From: Scatomorpha merdavium
Lineage (GTDB): Bacteria > Bacillota > Clostridia > Oscillospirales > Oscillospiraceae
Direction of reading: 5' to 3'
DNA: 60,955 nt
NCBI GenBank assembly: GCA_018711415.1
Contig: DVIJ01000138.1
Location: forward strand, 1 to 60,955
In this document: positions 1 to 10,836 of the stretch, piece by piece
Layout: the number at the start of each line of letters is the position of its first letter
How positions within the stretch are numbered: the first letter of the stretch is position 1
Made by a program: the position numbers and the translations under genes
Notes under the pieces: model-generated
What the model saw: the letters and a program-made list of their open reading frames with translations, nothing else
Databases searched by the model: none
What the model was told of the DNA's origin: nothing

Positions 1-173
1 ACGAGCAGGTTGATGCCCTTGAGCGCCGTTGCGGGATTGATCTTCAGCGCGGCGGAGTATTCCGTGATGGAGGGTATCTGCCCCTCCTCCGGAAACGCGC
101 CGGAGATTATCCCGTCCTCCAGCATCTCCGCAAGCTGGAGGAAGATCGGTCTGGACTCATCAAAGCCTGCCAT
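1..173 (-). CDS. GntR-family (YtrA-type) transcriptional regulator, partial
   Basis: The reverse strand gives a 57-codon open N-terminus running off the window's left edge. It starts MAGFDESRPIFLQLAEMLED and continues through GAFPEEGQIPSITEYS to NPATALKGINLLV. This is the winged-helix start of YtrA-like GntR regulators: xIYxQ-type helix, then the P-S-x(4)-A helix, then NPxT. These are typically short repressors of adjacent ABC-transporter genes. An AGGAGGTG Shine-Dalgarno (SD) sits just upstream of the ATG at 173, and a 26-bp palindrome lies 22 bp upstream, suggesting self-repression. Its partner genes would lie to the left, outside the window. Confidence 0.85.
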   Translation of the reverse strand, partial: MAGFDESRPIFLQLAEMLEDGIISGAFPEEGQIPSITEYSAALKINPATALKGINLL

Positions 174-195
174 CGGCTCACCTCCTGGTGTATCG

Positions 196-221
196 GTTAG
201 TTACTTGAGTAATTAACTAAC
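196..221. promoter_or_regulatory. Palindromic operator upstream of the GntR-family gene
   Basis: A near-perfect inverted repeat has outer arms GTTAGTTA and TAACTAAC; 9 of 10 positions match in each arm. It ends 22 bp before the GntR start codon. YtrA-type regulators bind AT-rich palindromes in their own promoters, so this is the probable operator. Binding is inferred; only the symmetry is seen. Confidence 0.6.
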
Positions 222-230
222 TGTGGCTGC

Positions 231-268
231 AATATAACACGCCCCCTCGACTTTGTCAAGGGGGCGTG
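231..268 (-). terminator. Rho-independent terminator after the lipoprotein gene
   Basis: A 10-bp perfect stem, CACGCCCCCT (238-247) with AGGGGGCGTG (259-268), encloses an 11-nt loop. On the minus strand it is followed by TTATATT. It lies 20 bp past the stop of the lipoprotein gene and insulates the downstream GntR gene. Confidence 0.75.
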
Positions 269-287
269 CAAAATTTTCTCGCTGTAT

Positions 288-2264
288 TCAGCTCTGTTCC
301 GCGACGTAGGTAGAGACTCGCTCCTGTATGATCCCCGCCGCCTCGGCCGCGCCGCGTATGCCGCCGCAGACCGCCGAAGCCTCTTCAAGGATGATATCTA
401 TAACGGTCTTGTCGTACACATTCGTATACCGCACGCCGTCCAGGAAGTCATACAGGCGCTTCGCGTCCTCGTCGCTCAACTTGCCGTCCGCTTTTGCGCG
501 GGCCACGAGTCCCTCAAAGTAGGGCCTGTACATCGGCATACTTCCGTTGCGCTCATAGTCGAGCTCCGAACTGTCATATCCGCTCAGCAGGTACTCCAGG
601 AAATCGGCGCAGGCCTCCGGGTGCTCCGTATACGCCATGACCCCCACCGCGCCGTTCACGTTCATGACCGAGCCGTTTGCTCCGTCCGGCGTCGGCATAC
701 CCACGAAGCACAGCCTCTCGCCGACCGCTGCCTCGAATGAGACCATTTTTGTCACGCTGCCCACATTGCACACCGTCACATATTCTGCTCCCGTCCTCAG
801 CAGCTCCTCCGGGGGCGTGTAGCCGAGGACCGCCTCCTCCGGGTACTCCGTCATTGCTGCCGCCGTCTCCAGTATGCGTATAAAACCCGCGCTGTCGAAG
901 CGGCACTCTCCGCTGCTCCAGTCTATGGCCTCTCTCATATAACTTGCGCCTGTCATGCGCAGGAACAGTTCCTGCGTGGCGTTGTAGAACATTTCTGCGT
1001 CCGACCCGAGCTGCGATTCTGCCTCCAGATACTCGTCCATCGTCCAGCCCTCAGCCTCTCCGAAGTTCGACGCGAGTCCCGCATATGTCTCGACCCCGAA
1101 ACTGCGAGTCAGGTAGTACAGCCCGCCCGATTCCTCCAGCGCCTTCGCCATGACGACGTCAGCGGTATCCAGCAATCCCGAGAGTTCAGCAAGGAGGCCG
1201 CGGCGAATGTAGCTTTGGACCGGCAGGTTCGTTATGAGCAGCATATCAGGCCCTTCGCCCGAAGCTATGTCGGCTGTGAGCCGTATCAACGCATCCTGCA
1301 CGCTCAATGTGCCGCCCAGGGTGTAGTCGATCTCCTGCACGCGGGTGCCGTCCGACTGTGTGTTGTAGCTGTCGGTAATATAGCGGAGGCCGTCACCCAC
1401 CGTGCCGAGCCTGAGCGTCACGGCCTCCGCCGACGGCTCGCTCCCCTGTTCCGCCTCCTCCAGCAGCCCCGGGCCGAGGCTGTCCAGCAGAAGGATGCGT
1501 CCGTCTTCCAGCGCCTCGGCGTGGCGGAGATTGCCCACGGCGGCGCCGCAGCTCTCCCAGAGCGCCGCGGGCTCGAGCGCCCCGTCCGCACGCAGCCAGT
1601 ACAGGCCCTCGGGGCGCAGGCACAGCAGCGGACATTCGGCACTGCCCGGATATGCCGCTGTTACCTGCGGCAGTCTGACGGCGGATGATCTGCCTGCATC
1701 GAGCGCATATACATCCATCCCGTCCCCGGCGGGAAGGGTGACGTAGGCCTGCCCGTCGCCTCCCCGCACTATACCTGCGCCATCGTCAACGTCAAAGCTC
1801 CGAAGCGCCTTGCCGGCGCAGTCCAGGACCTCCACTCGCCCGCCGCTCAGCACATACAGCTCGTCACCGAGGCAGAGCATATCCTCGCAGGACAGCTCCA
1901 AGCCAAGGAGCTGCTCCCCGTCGAAAGACAAGCGGCGCAGCGTCCCGCCATCGAGCAGCCAGAGGCTGTCCGCTCCGCCGCAGGCAAGGCTGATCTGGCC
2001 GGTCCCAGCCGCAAATACGACCTCCGCGCCGTTGCGCACCAGGCTGTACTCAGACGAGCCGTCCTCAGCAAAATTCATATTGACTGTATAAATATCCTCG
2101 CCGCAGGCGAAAGCGGCGCCCGTGGAGTCCGCGCCGTTATCCATGCGCACGAGTATATACGCGCCTCCGTCCCCTTCTGCGAGCGCGGCGTCCCGCACCC
2201 CGCAGCCGGATAAAAGCAACAGTGCCAGCGCAAGCACAAGCGTACAAGCAGCAGGTACACGCAT
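288..2264 (-). CDS. Large lipoprotein: beta-propeller-like N-terminus plus extracellular solute-binding domain
   Basis: This is a 658-residue secreted lipoprotein. The signal peptide ends in the lipobox LLSGC (lipidated Cys21). Residues about 35-280 contain repeated short strands with turn motifs such as LYVLSGG and LWLLDGG, suggesting a propeller-like module. From about 281 to 620 the sequence resembles a family-1 solute-binding protein (GEGPDMLLIT, IRRGLLAELSGLLD, later YTEHPEACADFLEYLLS). The tail RVSTYVAEQS is nearly repeated in the paralogue at 46753-48984. The ATG at 2264 was chosen for its GGAGG SD and signal peptide. No permease or ATPase gene is visible here, so the ligand and partner are unknown. 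Confidence 0.75.
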   Translation of the reverse strand: MRVPAACTLVLALALLLLSGCGVRDAALAEGDGGAYILVRMDNGADSTGAAFACGEDIYTVNMNFAEDGSSEYSLVRNGAEVVFAAGTGQISLACGGADSLWLLDGGTLRRLSFDGEQLLGLELSCEDMLCLGDELYVLSGGRVEVLDCAGKALRSFDVDDGAGIVRGGDGQAYVTLPAGDGMDVYALDAGRSSAVRLPQVTAAYPGSAECPLLCLRPEGLYWLRADGALEPAALWESCGAAVGNLRHAEALEDGRILLLDSLGPGLLEEAEQGSEPSAEAVTLRLGTVGDGLRYITDSYNTQSDGTRVQEIDYTLGGTLSVQDALIRLTADIASGEGPDMLLITNLPVQSYIRRGLLAELSGLLDTADVVMAKALEESGGLYYLTRSFGVETYAGLASNFGEAEGWTMDEYLEAESQLGSDAEMFYNATQELFLRMTGASYMREAIDWSSGECRFDSAGFIRILETAAAMTEYPEEAVLGYTPPEELLRTGAEYVTVCNVGSVTKMVSFEAAVGERLCFVGMPTPDGANGSVMNVNGAVGVMAYTEHPEACADFLEYLLSGYDSSELDYERNGSMPMYRPYFEGLVARAKADGKLSDEDAKRLYDFLDGVRYTNVYDKTVIDIILEEASAVCGGIRGAAEAAGIIQERVSTYVAEQS

Positions 2265-2300
2265 TTTTAAGGCCTCCAAAGTAGTTGGTTGTCTGCCTAA

Positions 2301-2329
2301 AATGTAACATAATGGTATATATCCGTCAA
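2301..2329 (-). promoter_or_regulatory. Promoter of the large lipoprotein gene
   Basis: On the minus strand, -35 TTGACG (2324-2329), a 17-bp spacer and -10 TACATT (2301-2306) lie 37 bp upstream of the ATG. It is back to back with the yigZ promoter. Confidence 0.6.
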
Positions 2330-2353
2330 CCTTCACATTTCGACATCTGGTGC

Positions 2354-2382
2354 TTGCGTCTGTGGAATGAATATTGTAAAAT
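2354..2382 (+). promoter_or_regulatory. Promoter of the yigZ-dgt-dnaG-rpoD run
   Basis: TTGCGT (2354-2359), a 17-bp spacer and TAAAAT (2377-2382) lie 27 bp before the yigZ ATG. The hexamers are moderate but the spacing is ideal, and this is the only AT-rich stretch before the gene run. Confidence 0.5.
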
Positions 2383-2409
2383 TATATGATTTTGAAGCGA
2401 GGTGTCGGG

Positions 2410-3045
2410 ATGTCTGAGTATATCATCCCCGCCGGTTACGGCGAGGCGGAATATGTGGATAAAAAGTCGCGGTTCATAGGCCAGGTGCAGTACGCGCGCA
2501 CTGAGGCGGAGGCCATGGCCTTTGTGGAGAGCGTGCGGAAGAAGTACGCGGACGCCACGCACAACGTCTGGGCCTATGTGCTGAACTCGGGCGCGATGCG
2601 CTGGTCGGACGACGGGGAGCCGGGCGGCACCTCGGGCCAGCCGACGCTTAACGTGTTCCGCTCTGCGGGGGTGTCCGACGTGTGCTGCGTGGTGACGCGC
2701 TATTTCGGCGGCATCCTGCTGGGCTCGGGCGGGCTGGTGCGGGCCTACTCGAAGGCGGCGTCCATGGCCCTGGAGGCCGCCGGGCGGGCGCGGATGGCGG
2801 AGTGGAGCCTGGTGGAGGCTGACTGCGGCTACGCACAATACGAGCGAGTTCGGCGTCTGCTGTCCGACCTGGGCGCGGAGGAGGTTGAGGCCTCCTTCGG
2901 GGCGGAGGTCTCCGTCTCGGCGCTGCTGCCACTAGAGACCGCCCCGCTTTTCTGCGACAGGCTGGGCGACGTGACTGCGGGAAGCGCGAAAAGCCGCGTT
3001 GCGGGCAGCGTTTTCAGGCCGCAGAAAATTTTTTCGGAAAAATAG
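2410..3045 (+). CDS. yigZ: YigZ/IMPACT family protein
   Basis: This 211-residue protein has the two-domain YigZ architecture. The N-terminal UPF0029 domain (about 10-125) carries KSRFIG, HNVWAY, DDGEPGGTSGQP and VVTRYFGGILLGSGGLVRAYS; the C-terminal DUF1949 ferredoxin-like domain spans about 140-200. The family is related to the eukaryotic translation regulator IMPACT, but its bacterial role is not settled. The ATG at 2410 is preferred over an upstream one because GAGGTG precedes it at normal spacing. It is the first gene of a run into dgt, dnaG and rpoD, with 54 bp before dgt. Confidence 0.9.
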   Translation: MSEYIIPAGYGEAEYVDKKSRFIGQVQYARTEAEAMAFVESVRKKYADATHNVWAYVLNSGAMRWSDDGEPGGTSGQPTLNVFRSAGVSDVCCVVTRYFGGILLGSGGLVRAYSKAASMALEAAGRARMAEWSLVEADCGYAQYERVRRLLSDLGAEEVEASFGAEVSVSALLPLETAPLFCDRLGDVTAGSAKSRVAGSVFRPQKIFSEK

Positions 3046-3099
3046 AGGATTTTTGAAGGATACGCAGTATATAGCGTTGAGGGAAAGGAGGCGGGAACG

Positions 3100-4101
3100 A
3101 TGGAATGTCCGCGAGAGACAAGAGAGCGCGCAGAAGAGCTGCTCGTCTGCTCCCGGGGCGTGCTCGCCAAAGAGAGTACGGGCAGACCGAGGCCGGAGCC
3201 GGAGTGCGAGGTCCGCACCTGCTTCCAGCGGGACATTGACCGGATCATCCACTGCAAGAGCTTCCGCCGCCTCAAGCACAAGACGCAGGTTTTTCTCCAG
3301 CCGGAGGGAGACCACTACCGCACCCGGCTCACGCATACGCTGGAGGTCGCGCGGATCGCGCGGACGATATCCCGCGCCCTGCGCCTGAACGAGGACCTGA
3401 CGGAGGCCATCGCGCTCGGCCACGACCTGGGCCACACGCCCTTCGGCCACGCGGGGGAGCGCGCCCTGAACGAGATCTTCCCCGGCGGCTTCCGCCACTA
3501 CGAGCAGAGCCTCCGCGTCGTGGACCGGCTTGAAAAAGACGGCCGCGGCCTTAACCTCTGCAACGAGACCCGCATAGGTATACTCAACCACACGACAGGC
3601 CAGCCCCGAGGCAGCCTTGAGGCCGACGTCGTCCGCATGGCGGACCGCATCGCCTACATAAACCACGACCTGGACGACGCCGAGCGCGCCGGCCTGCTCG
3701 AGCCCGGCGAGGAGCCGCAGATCGTCCGCGAACGCATCGGTACCCGCAACAGCGAGAGGATAAATGCCATAGTCACGGACGTCGTCCGAAGCAGCGCCGA
3801 AGAACTGCGCATGTCCGAAGGCATGGCCGCCGCCGTAGAGGAGTTTACCGACTTCATGTACGAATACGTGTACAAAAACCCCGTCGCCAAGGGCGAAGAG
3901 GGCAAGGTCGGGAATATCCTTTACAGCATATGGGAATATTATGTCAACCAGCCGGACAAGCTGCCGGAGGACTACCGCCTGATTGCTGCGCAGGACGGGC
4001 TTGAGCGAGCGGCGACGGACTACGTCTCCGGCATGACGGACAAATATGTGATGGACGTGTATTCCGAACTGTTCATCCCCAAATCCTGGCAGGTGCGCTG
4101 A
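3100..4101 (+). CDS. dgt: Deoxyguanosinetriphosphate triphosphohydrolase-like HD protein
   Basis: This 333-residue cytosolic metal-dependent phosphohydrolase would remove triphosphate from dNTPs, so it likely helps set dNTP pools. The HD signature is complete: His79 in the RLTHTLEVA helix, His108-Asp109 in GHDLGHTPFGHAGE, and a downstream Asp in RIAYINHDLDD. The early RRLKHKTQVF segment is typical of the Dgt family. The SD is AAAGGAGG. It ends 15 bp before dnaG, matching the common clostridial dgt-dnaG-rpoD order. Substrate range cannot be read from sequence. Confidence 0.93.
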   Translation: MECPRETRERAEELLVCSRGVLAKESTGRPRPEPECEVRTCFQRDIDRIIHCKSFRRLKHKTQVFLQPEGDHYRTRLTHTLEVARIARTISRALRLNEDLTEAIALGHDLGHTPFGHAGERALNEIFPGGFRHYEQSLRVVDRLEKDGRGLNLCNETRIGILNHTTGQPRGSLEADVVRMADRIAYINHDLDDAERAGLLEPGEEPQIVRERIGTRNSERINAIVTDVVRSSAEELRMSEGMAAAVEEFTDFMYEYVYKNPVAKGEEGKVGNILYSIWEYYVNQPDKLPEDYRLIAAQDGLERAATDYVSGMTDKYVMDVYSELFIPKSWQVR

Positions 4102-4116
4102 GGGGAGGCGCGGAGC

Positions 4117-5847
4117 TTGGCCTTTTCGCAAGATTTTTTGCAGGAGCTGGCGGAACGGAACCCCATAGAGGACGTCGTGGGCGAATATGTGGACCTCAGC
4201 AAGCGCTCAGGCCAGAACCTCTTTGGGCTCTGCCCCTTCCACAGCGAAAAGACGCCGTCGTTTTCTGTTTCGCCGTCGAAGCAGATATACCACTGTTTCG
4301 GCTGCGGCAAGGGCGGCAGCGTGATAAACTTCATAATGGAGATCGAGAATCTGAGCTTCCCGGAGGCGGTGGAGTTCCTGGCGCGGCGGGCCGGCATGGC
4401 CCTGCCCGAGCAGGAGCGGGACCTGGGCCGGCCGAAGCGGGAACGACTCTATGCTCTCAACCGGGACGCAGCGCGTTTTTTCTACGAGCAGCTCGCCAGG
4501 CCGGAGGGCGCTGCCGCCGCTGACTATATGCACAGACGCGGGATAAGCGCGGCAACGGCGCGGCGCTTTGGTCTGGGCTGCGCGCCGGACGGCTGGGAGG
4601 CGCTCGTCACGGCCATGAAACAGAAGGGATACTCGGAGCGCGAACTCTGCGAGGCCGGTCTTGCCAAGCAGGGGAGGCGCGGCGGCGTGTACGACGCCTT
4701 CCGAAATCGGCTGATGTTCCCGGTCATAGATGTGCGCGGCAACGTGGTGGCCTTTTCCGGGCGTATCCTGGGCGAGGGCGAGCCCAAATACCTCAACAGC
4801 CCCGAAACGCCCGTTTTTAGCAAAAGCCACAACCTTTTCGGGCTGAATCTGGCTAAAAAGTCCAAATCCGGGTACATTATCCTCGTCGAGGGCAATGTCG
4901 ACGTGGTTTCCCTGCATCAGGCCGGCTTCGACAGCGCGGTGGCTTCGCTCGGCACCTCGCTCACACCGGAGCAGGCGCGGCTCATCTCGCGCTACAAGAG
5001 CGAGGTGGTCATAGCCTACGACGCGGATGAGGCTGGCAGAAAGGCCGCGCAGCGGGCCATCGGCATACTTGAAAAGCTGGAGCTCAAGGTCCGCGTGCTG
5101 ACCGTCCGCGGAGCGAAGGACCCGGACGAGTTCATAAAGACAAAGGGCGCGGACGCCTTCCAAAACCTCCTCACCGAGAGCGAGAACCACATCGAATACA
5201 GGTTGGACGGGGTGAAGGCGAAGCACGACCTCTCCACGGACGAGGGGAAGCTGGGCTATCTCAAGGAGGCGACGGACGTTGTGTCCGAATTGCCGGACCC
5301 GGCGGCGCGCGAGGTCTATTCGCTGCGTGTGGCGTCGCTCTGCGGCGTCTCGCCCGATGCTGTAAAGGCGGAGGTTGCCAGGCTGCGCAAGCGGAAGCTG
5401 AGTTCGGCGCGCAAGCGCACGGAGCGTGAGGAGCTGCGTCCGGCGAGAATGTCCCAGCCCCTGAGCCGCGGCATCCGTTACGAGGACCCGCGCTCCGCAG
5501 CGGCGGAGGAGGGTGTCATACGCCTCCTGTATAAAGACCCGGCCTATTTCCGCGGGCTGGAGCTGGGCGAGGAGGACTTCTCCTCCAAGGAGCTCTGGCG
5601 AATATACTCCGCTCTGAAGCGCCACATTGAAAACGGCGGGGTCACTTCCCCCGCGGCGCTGAGCGGGGAGCTGTCCGCGGAAGAATTTTCGCTTTTCACA
5701 GGTGTTATTCAAAAGCCGGAGGCCGCTGCAAACGGGCAGAGGGCTCTGGCGGATTACATAGCAGTCATGCGCTCGCGCAGGGAGAAGGAGGGCAGCCTCC
5801 TGGAGATCCAGGGACGCATGCAAAAAACAAAGGGTTACGGAGGATGA
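4117..5847 (+). CDS. dnaG: DNA primase DnaG
   Basis: This 576-residue enzyme makes RNA primers at the replication fork. The CHC2 zinc ribbon is intact (Cys39, His42, Cys60, Cys63). The TOPRIM catalytic core follows, with VEGNVDVVSLHQAGF and YDADEAGRKA carrying the acidic metal ligands. The C-terminal third is the helicase-binding region, slightly short for the family. The start is TTG, supported by GGGGAGG 8 bp upstream and the conserved FxxLxERxxIxDVV beginning. DnaB, its partner, lies at 53648 in this window. Three bases separate it from rpoD, so the two are co-transcribed. Confidence 0.97.
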   Translation: MAFSQDFLQELAERNPIEDVVGEYVDLSKRSGQNLFGLCPFHSEKTPSFSVSPSKQIYHCFGCGKGGSVINFIMEIENLSFPEAVEFLARRAGMALPEQERDLGRPKRERLYALNRDAARFFYEQLARPEGAAAADYMHRRGISAATARRFGLGCAPDGWEALVTAMKQKGYSERELCEAGLAKQGRRGGVYDAFRNRLMFPVIDVRGNVVAFSGRILGEGEPKYLNSPETPVFSKSHNLFGLNLAKKSKSGYIILVEGNVDVVSLHQAGFDSAVASLGTSLTPEQARLISRYKSEVVIAYDADEAGRKAAQRAIGILEKLELKVRVLTVRGAKDPDEFIKTKGADAFQNLLTESENHIEYRLDGVKAKHDLSTDEGKLGYLKEATDVVSELPDPAAREVYSLRVASLCGVSPDAVKAEVARLRKRKLSSARKRTEREELRPARMSQPLSRGIRYEDPRSAAAEEGVIRLLYKDPAYFRGLELGEEDFSSKELWRIYSALKRHIENGGVTSPAALSGELSAEEFSLFTGVIQKPEAAANGQRALADYIAVMRSRREKEGSLLEIQGRMQKTKGYGG

Positions 5848-5850
5848 GCC

Positions 5851-7092
<1,242 letters not shown>

Positions 7093-7101
7093 ACAGATAG
7101 C

Positions 7102-7131
7102 AAAAGGCGGAGCCCGAAGGCTCCGCCTTTT
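7102..7131. terminator. Bidirectional terminator between rpoD and dnaJ
   Basis: The stem GGCGGAGCC (7106-7114) with GGCTCCGCC (7119-7127) has a CGAA tetraloop and is flanked by AAAA and TTTT. It can therefore end the rpoD transcript on the plus strand and the heat-shock operon on the minus strand. Confidence 0.9.
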
Positions 7132-7133
7132 AG

Positions 7134-8276
7134 TTATTTCTTTTTTCTGCCGAAGATACCGCCGGACTCCGGGACGGGCTCGTTCATGGCCTTGGCGTAT
7201 TCGCGCAGGGCCTCCTTCTGGCTGTGGCTGAGGTTCTTTGGTACGGAGATGTTCACGGTGACGTAGTGGTCGCCGCGGCCGGAGCCGCGAAGGTAGGGGA
7301 TGCCCTTACCGCGCAGCCTGAACACCGTTCCGGGCTGTGTACCCTCAGGTATAGTGAGTTTGACCTTGCCGTCGAGCGTCGGGACCTCGATATCAGCGCC
7401 GAGCGCCGCCTGGGCAAAGGTTATATCCGCGGCGGAGAGCACGGAGCTGCCGTCGCGCTCAAAGGTCTCGTGCCTGCGCACGGAGACCGTCACGAGCAGA
7501 TCGCCTGCGGGGCCGCCGTCTCTGCCGGCGTTGCCCTGGCCCTTCATGGAGATGGTCTGGCCGTCGTCTATGCCGGCGGGTATGTTGACGTTGAGCTTGC
7601 GGTTTCTCCGGACGTTGGCCTTGCCCTTACAGGTCGGGCAGGGCTGGTGTATGATCTTGCCTGTGCCGCCGCATTTGGGGCAGGGGCCCTGGGACTGGAC
7701 CATGCCGAAGGGCGTCCGCTGAGTTGTGCGCACGCTGCCGGTACCGCGGCAGTCGGGGCAGATCTCCGGCGTAGTGCCGGGCGCGCAGCCTGTGCCGTGG
7801 CAATCAGGACACTGCTCGACCTTCGAGACGCTTATCTCTTTCTTGCAGCCGAAGGCTGCCTCCTCGAAGCTGATGCTGACCGAAGCCCGGAGGCTCTCGC
7901 CACGTCTCGGTCCGCTTCTCTGGGACGAACCGCCGCCGAAGCCGAAGATGTCGCCCAGGTCGCCGAATATATCTCCAAAGCCGCCGAAGCCGCCGAAGCC
8001 GCTGAAGCCGGAGGCGCCGTCAAAACCGCCGAAGCCCTGCGACGGGTCGAAAGCCGCGTGACCGAATTGGTCGTACTTCGCGCGCTTCTCCGGGTCGCCC
8101 AGGACCTGGGCGGCCTCGTTGACCTCCTTGAACTTCGCCTCGGCCTCTTTGTCGCCGGGGTGCAGGTCGGGGTGGTACTGCTTGGCGAGCTTTCTGTATG
8201 CCTTTTTTATCTCTTCCTCAGAGGCGCCCTTTTTAAGGCCGAGCACCTCGTAATAGTCGCGTTTTTGTTCCGCCAT
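7134..8276 (-). CDS. dnaJ: Chaperone DnaJ (Hsp40)
   Basis: This 380-residue co-chaperone stimulates DnaK ATPase and delivers substrates. The J domain begins DYYEVLGLKKGAS and holds the HPD tripeptide in QYHPDLHPG. A Gly/Phe-rich stretch covers about 72-115. Four zinc-finger repeats (CPDCHGTG, CPDCRGTG, CPKCGGTG, CPTCKGKA) and the C-terminal substrate-binding domains follow. The ATG at 8276 is used because GAGGTG lies 6 bp upstream; the GTG nine bases earlier would overlap that SD. It is the last gene of the operon, 90 bp after dnaK across a strong stem-loop. Confidence 0.97.
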   Translation of the reverse strand: MAEQKRDYYEVLGLKKGASEEEIKKAYRKLAKQYHPDLHPGDKEAEAKFKEVNEAAQVLGDPEKRAKYDQFGHAAFDPSQGFGGFDGASGFSGFGGFGGFGDIFGDLGDIFGFGGGSSQRSGPRRGESLRASVSISFEEAAFGCKKEISVSKVEQCPDCHGTGCAPGTTPEICPDCRGTGSVRTTQRTPFGMVQSQGPCPKCGGTGKIIHQPCPTCKGKANVRRNRKLNVNIPAGIDDGQTISMKGQGNAGRDGGPAGDLLVTVSVRRHETFERDGSSVLSAADITFAQAALGADIEVPTLDGKVKLTIPEGTQPGTVFRLRGKGIPYLRGSGRGDHYVTVNISVPKNLSHSQKEALREYAKAMNEPVPESGGIFGRKKK

Positions 8277-8300
8277 GTGCTTCACCTCGCATTACGCGCC

Positions 8301-8330
8301 TTTGCGGGCGTACTTTCGCACGCCCGCAAA
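8301..8330 (-). other. Intergenic stem-loop between dnaK and dnaJ
   Basis: An 11-bp perfect stem, TTTGCGGGCGT (8301-8311) with ACGCCCGCAAA (8320-8330), has an 8-nt loop. On the minus strand it is followed by GGCG rather than a T-run, so it is a weak terminator at best. It may stabilise dnaK mRNA or lower dnaJ readthrough. Confidence 0.6.
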
Positions 8331-8366
8331 AACGCAGGGGTATATAAGAGAGGGTTTGGGTAAAAA

Positions 8367-10208
<1,842 letters not shown>

Positions 10209-10254
10209 GATTTTCTTCCTCCAGTTGTATTTGAAAAGATTTTAGTATACTATT

Positions 10255-10836
10255 TTAGTTTGCGACCTTGACCATCGCGAAGCGGATGACCTTGTCGCCC
10301 ATCTTGAAGCCCTTCTGGAGCTCCTGGACGATCTCGCCTTCGCCCTTGGTCTCGTCCTCCTCGTGCATGACCGCGTTGTGGAGGGCCGGGTCGAACTTCT
10401 GGCCCAGGGACTCTATCTCAGTGACGCCCATGCGGGAGAGAATGTCCCTCAGCTGGGTCATGATCATCTCGACTCCCTTGCGGTAGGCCTCGTCGCAGGT
10501 GGCCTGATCCAGAGCTCTCACGAGGTTGTCGTAGACGGGCAGGAACTTCGTTACAGTATCCGCGCGAACATCCTGATATATGCTCTCGCGTTCCTTGGAG
10601 CTGCGCTTGCGGTAGTTGTCATACTCGGCCAACAGCCTGAGATAACGGTCCTTTTCGGCCTTCAACAGAGCGTCCGCCGAGGGCTCGGCCGGTTTTTCCG
10701 GCTCTTTTTCGACCTTGGGCTCATCCTTCGGCGCCTCCGCCGCGGGAGCTTCGGCCTCTTTTTCTTTTTCGTTTTCCTCTGCCGGAAGCTCTTTTTCTTC
10801 CATCGGCTCCGGCGGGTCTTTCTTCTTACTGCTCAT
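10255..10836 (-). CDS. grpE: Nucleotide exchange factor GrpE
   Basis: This 193-residue dimeric factor releases ADP from DnaK. An acidic, Glu/Pro/Lys-rich, likely disordered N-terminus (1-60) precedes the long coiled coil (DRYLRLLAEYDNYRKRSSKE) and the C-terminal beta domain containing GQKFDPALHNAVMHEED and LQKGFKMGDKVIRFAMVKV. Its ATG lies inside the 3' end of hrcA; the two genes overlap by 11 bp, implying translational coupling. Confidence 0.96.
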   Translation of the reverse strand: MSSKKKDPPEPMEEKELPAEENEKEKEAEAPAAEAPKDEPKVEKEPEKPAEPSADALLKAEKDRYLRLLAEYDNYRKRSSKERESIYQDVRADTVTKFLPVYDNLVRALDQATCDEAYRKGVEMIMTQLRDILSRMGVTEIESLGQKFDPALHNAVMHEEDETKGEGEIVQELQKGFKMGDKVIRFAMVKVAN

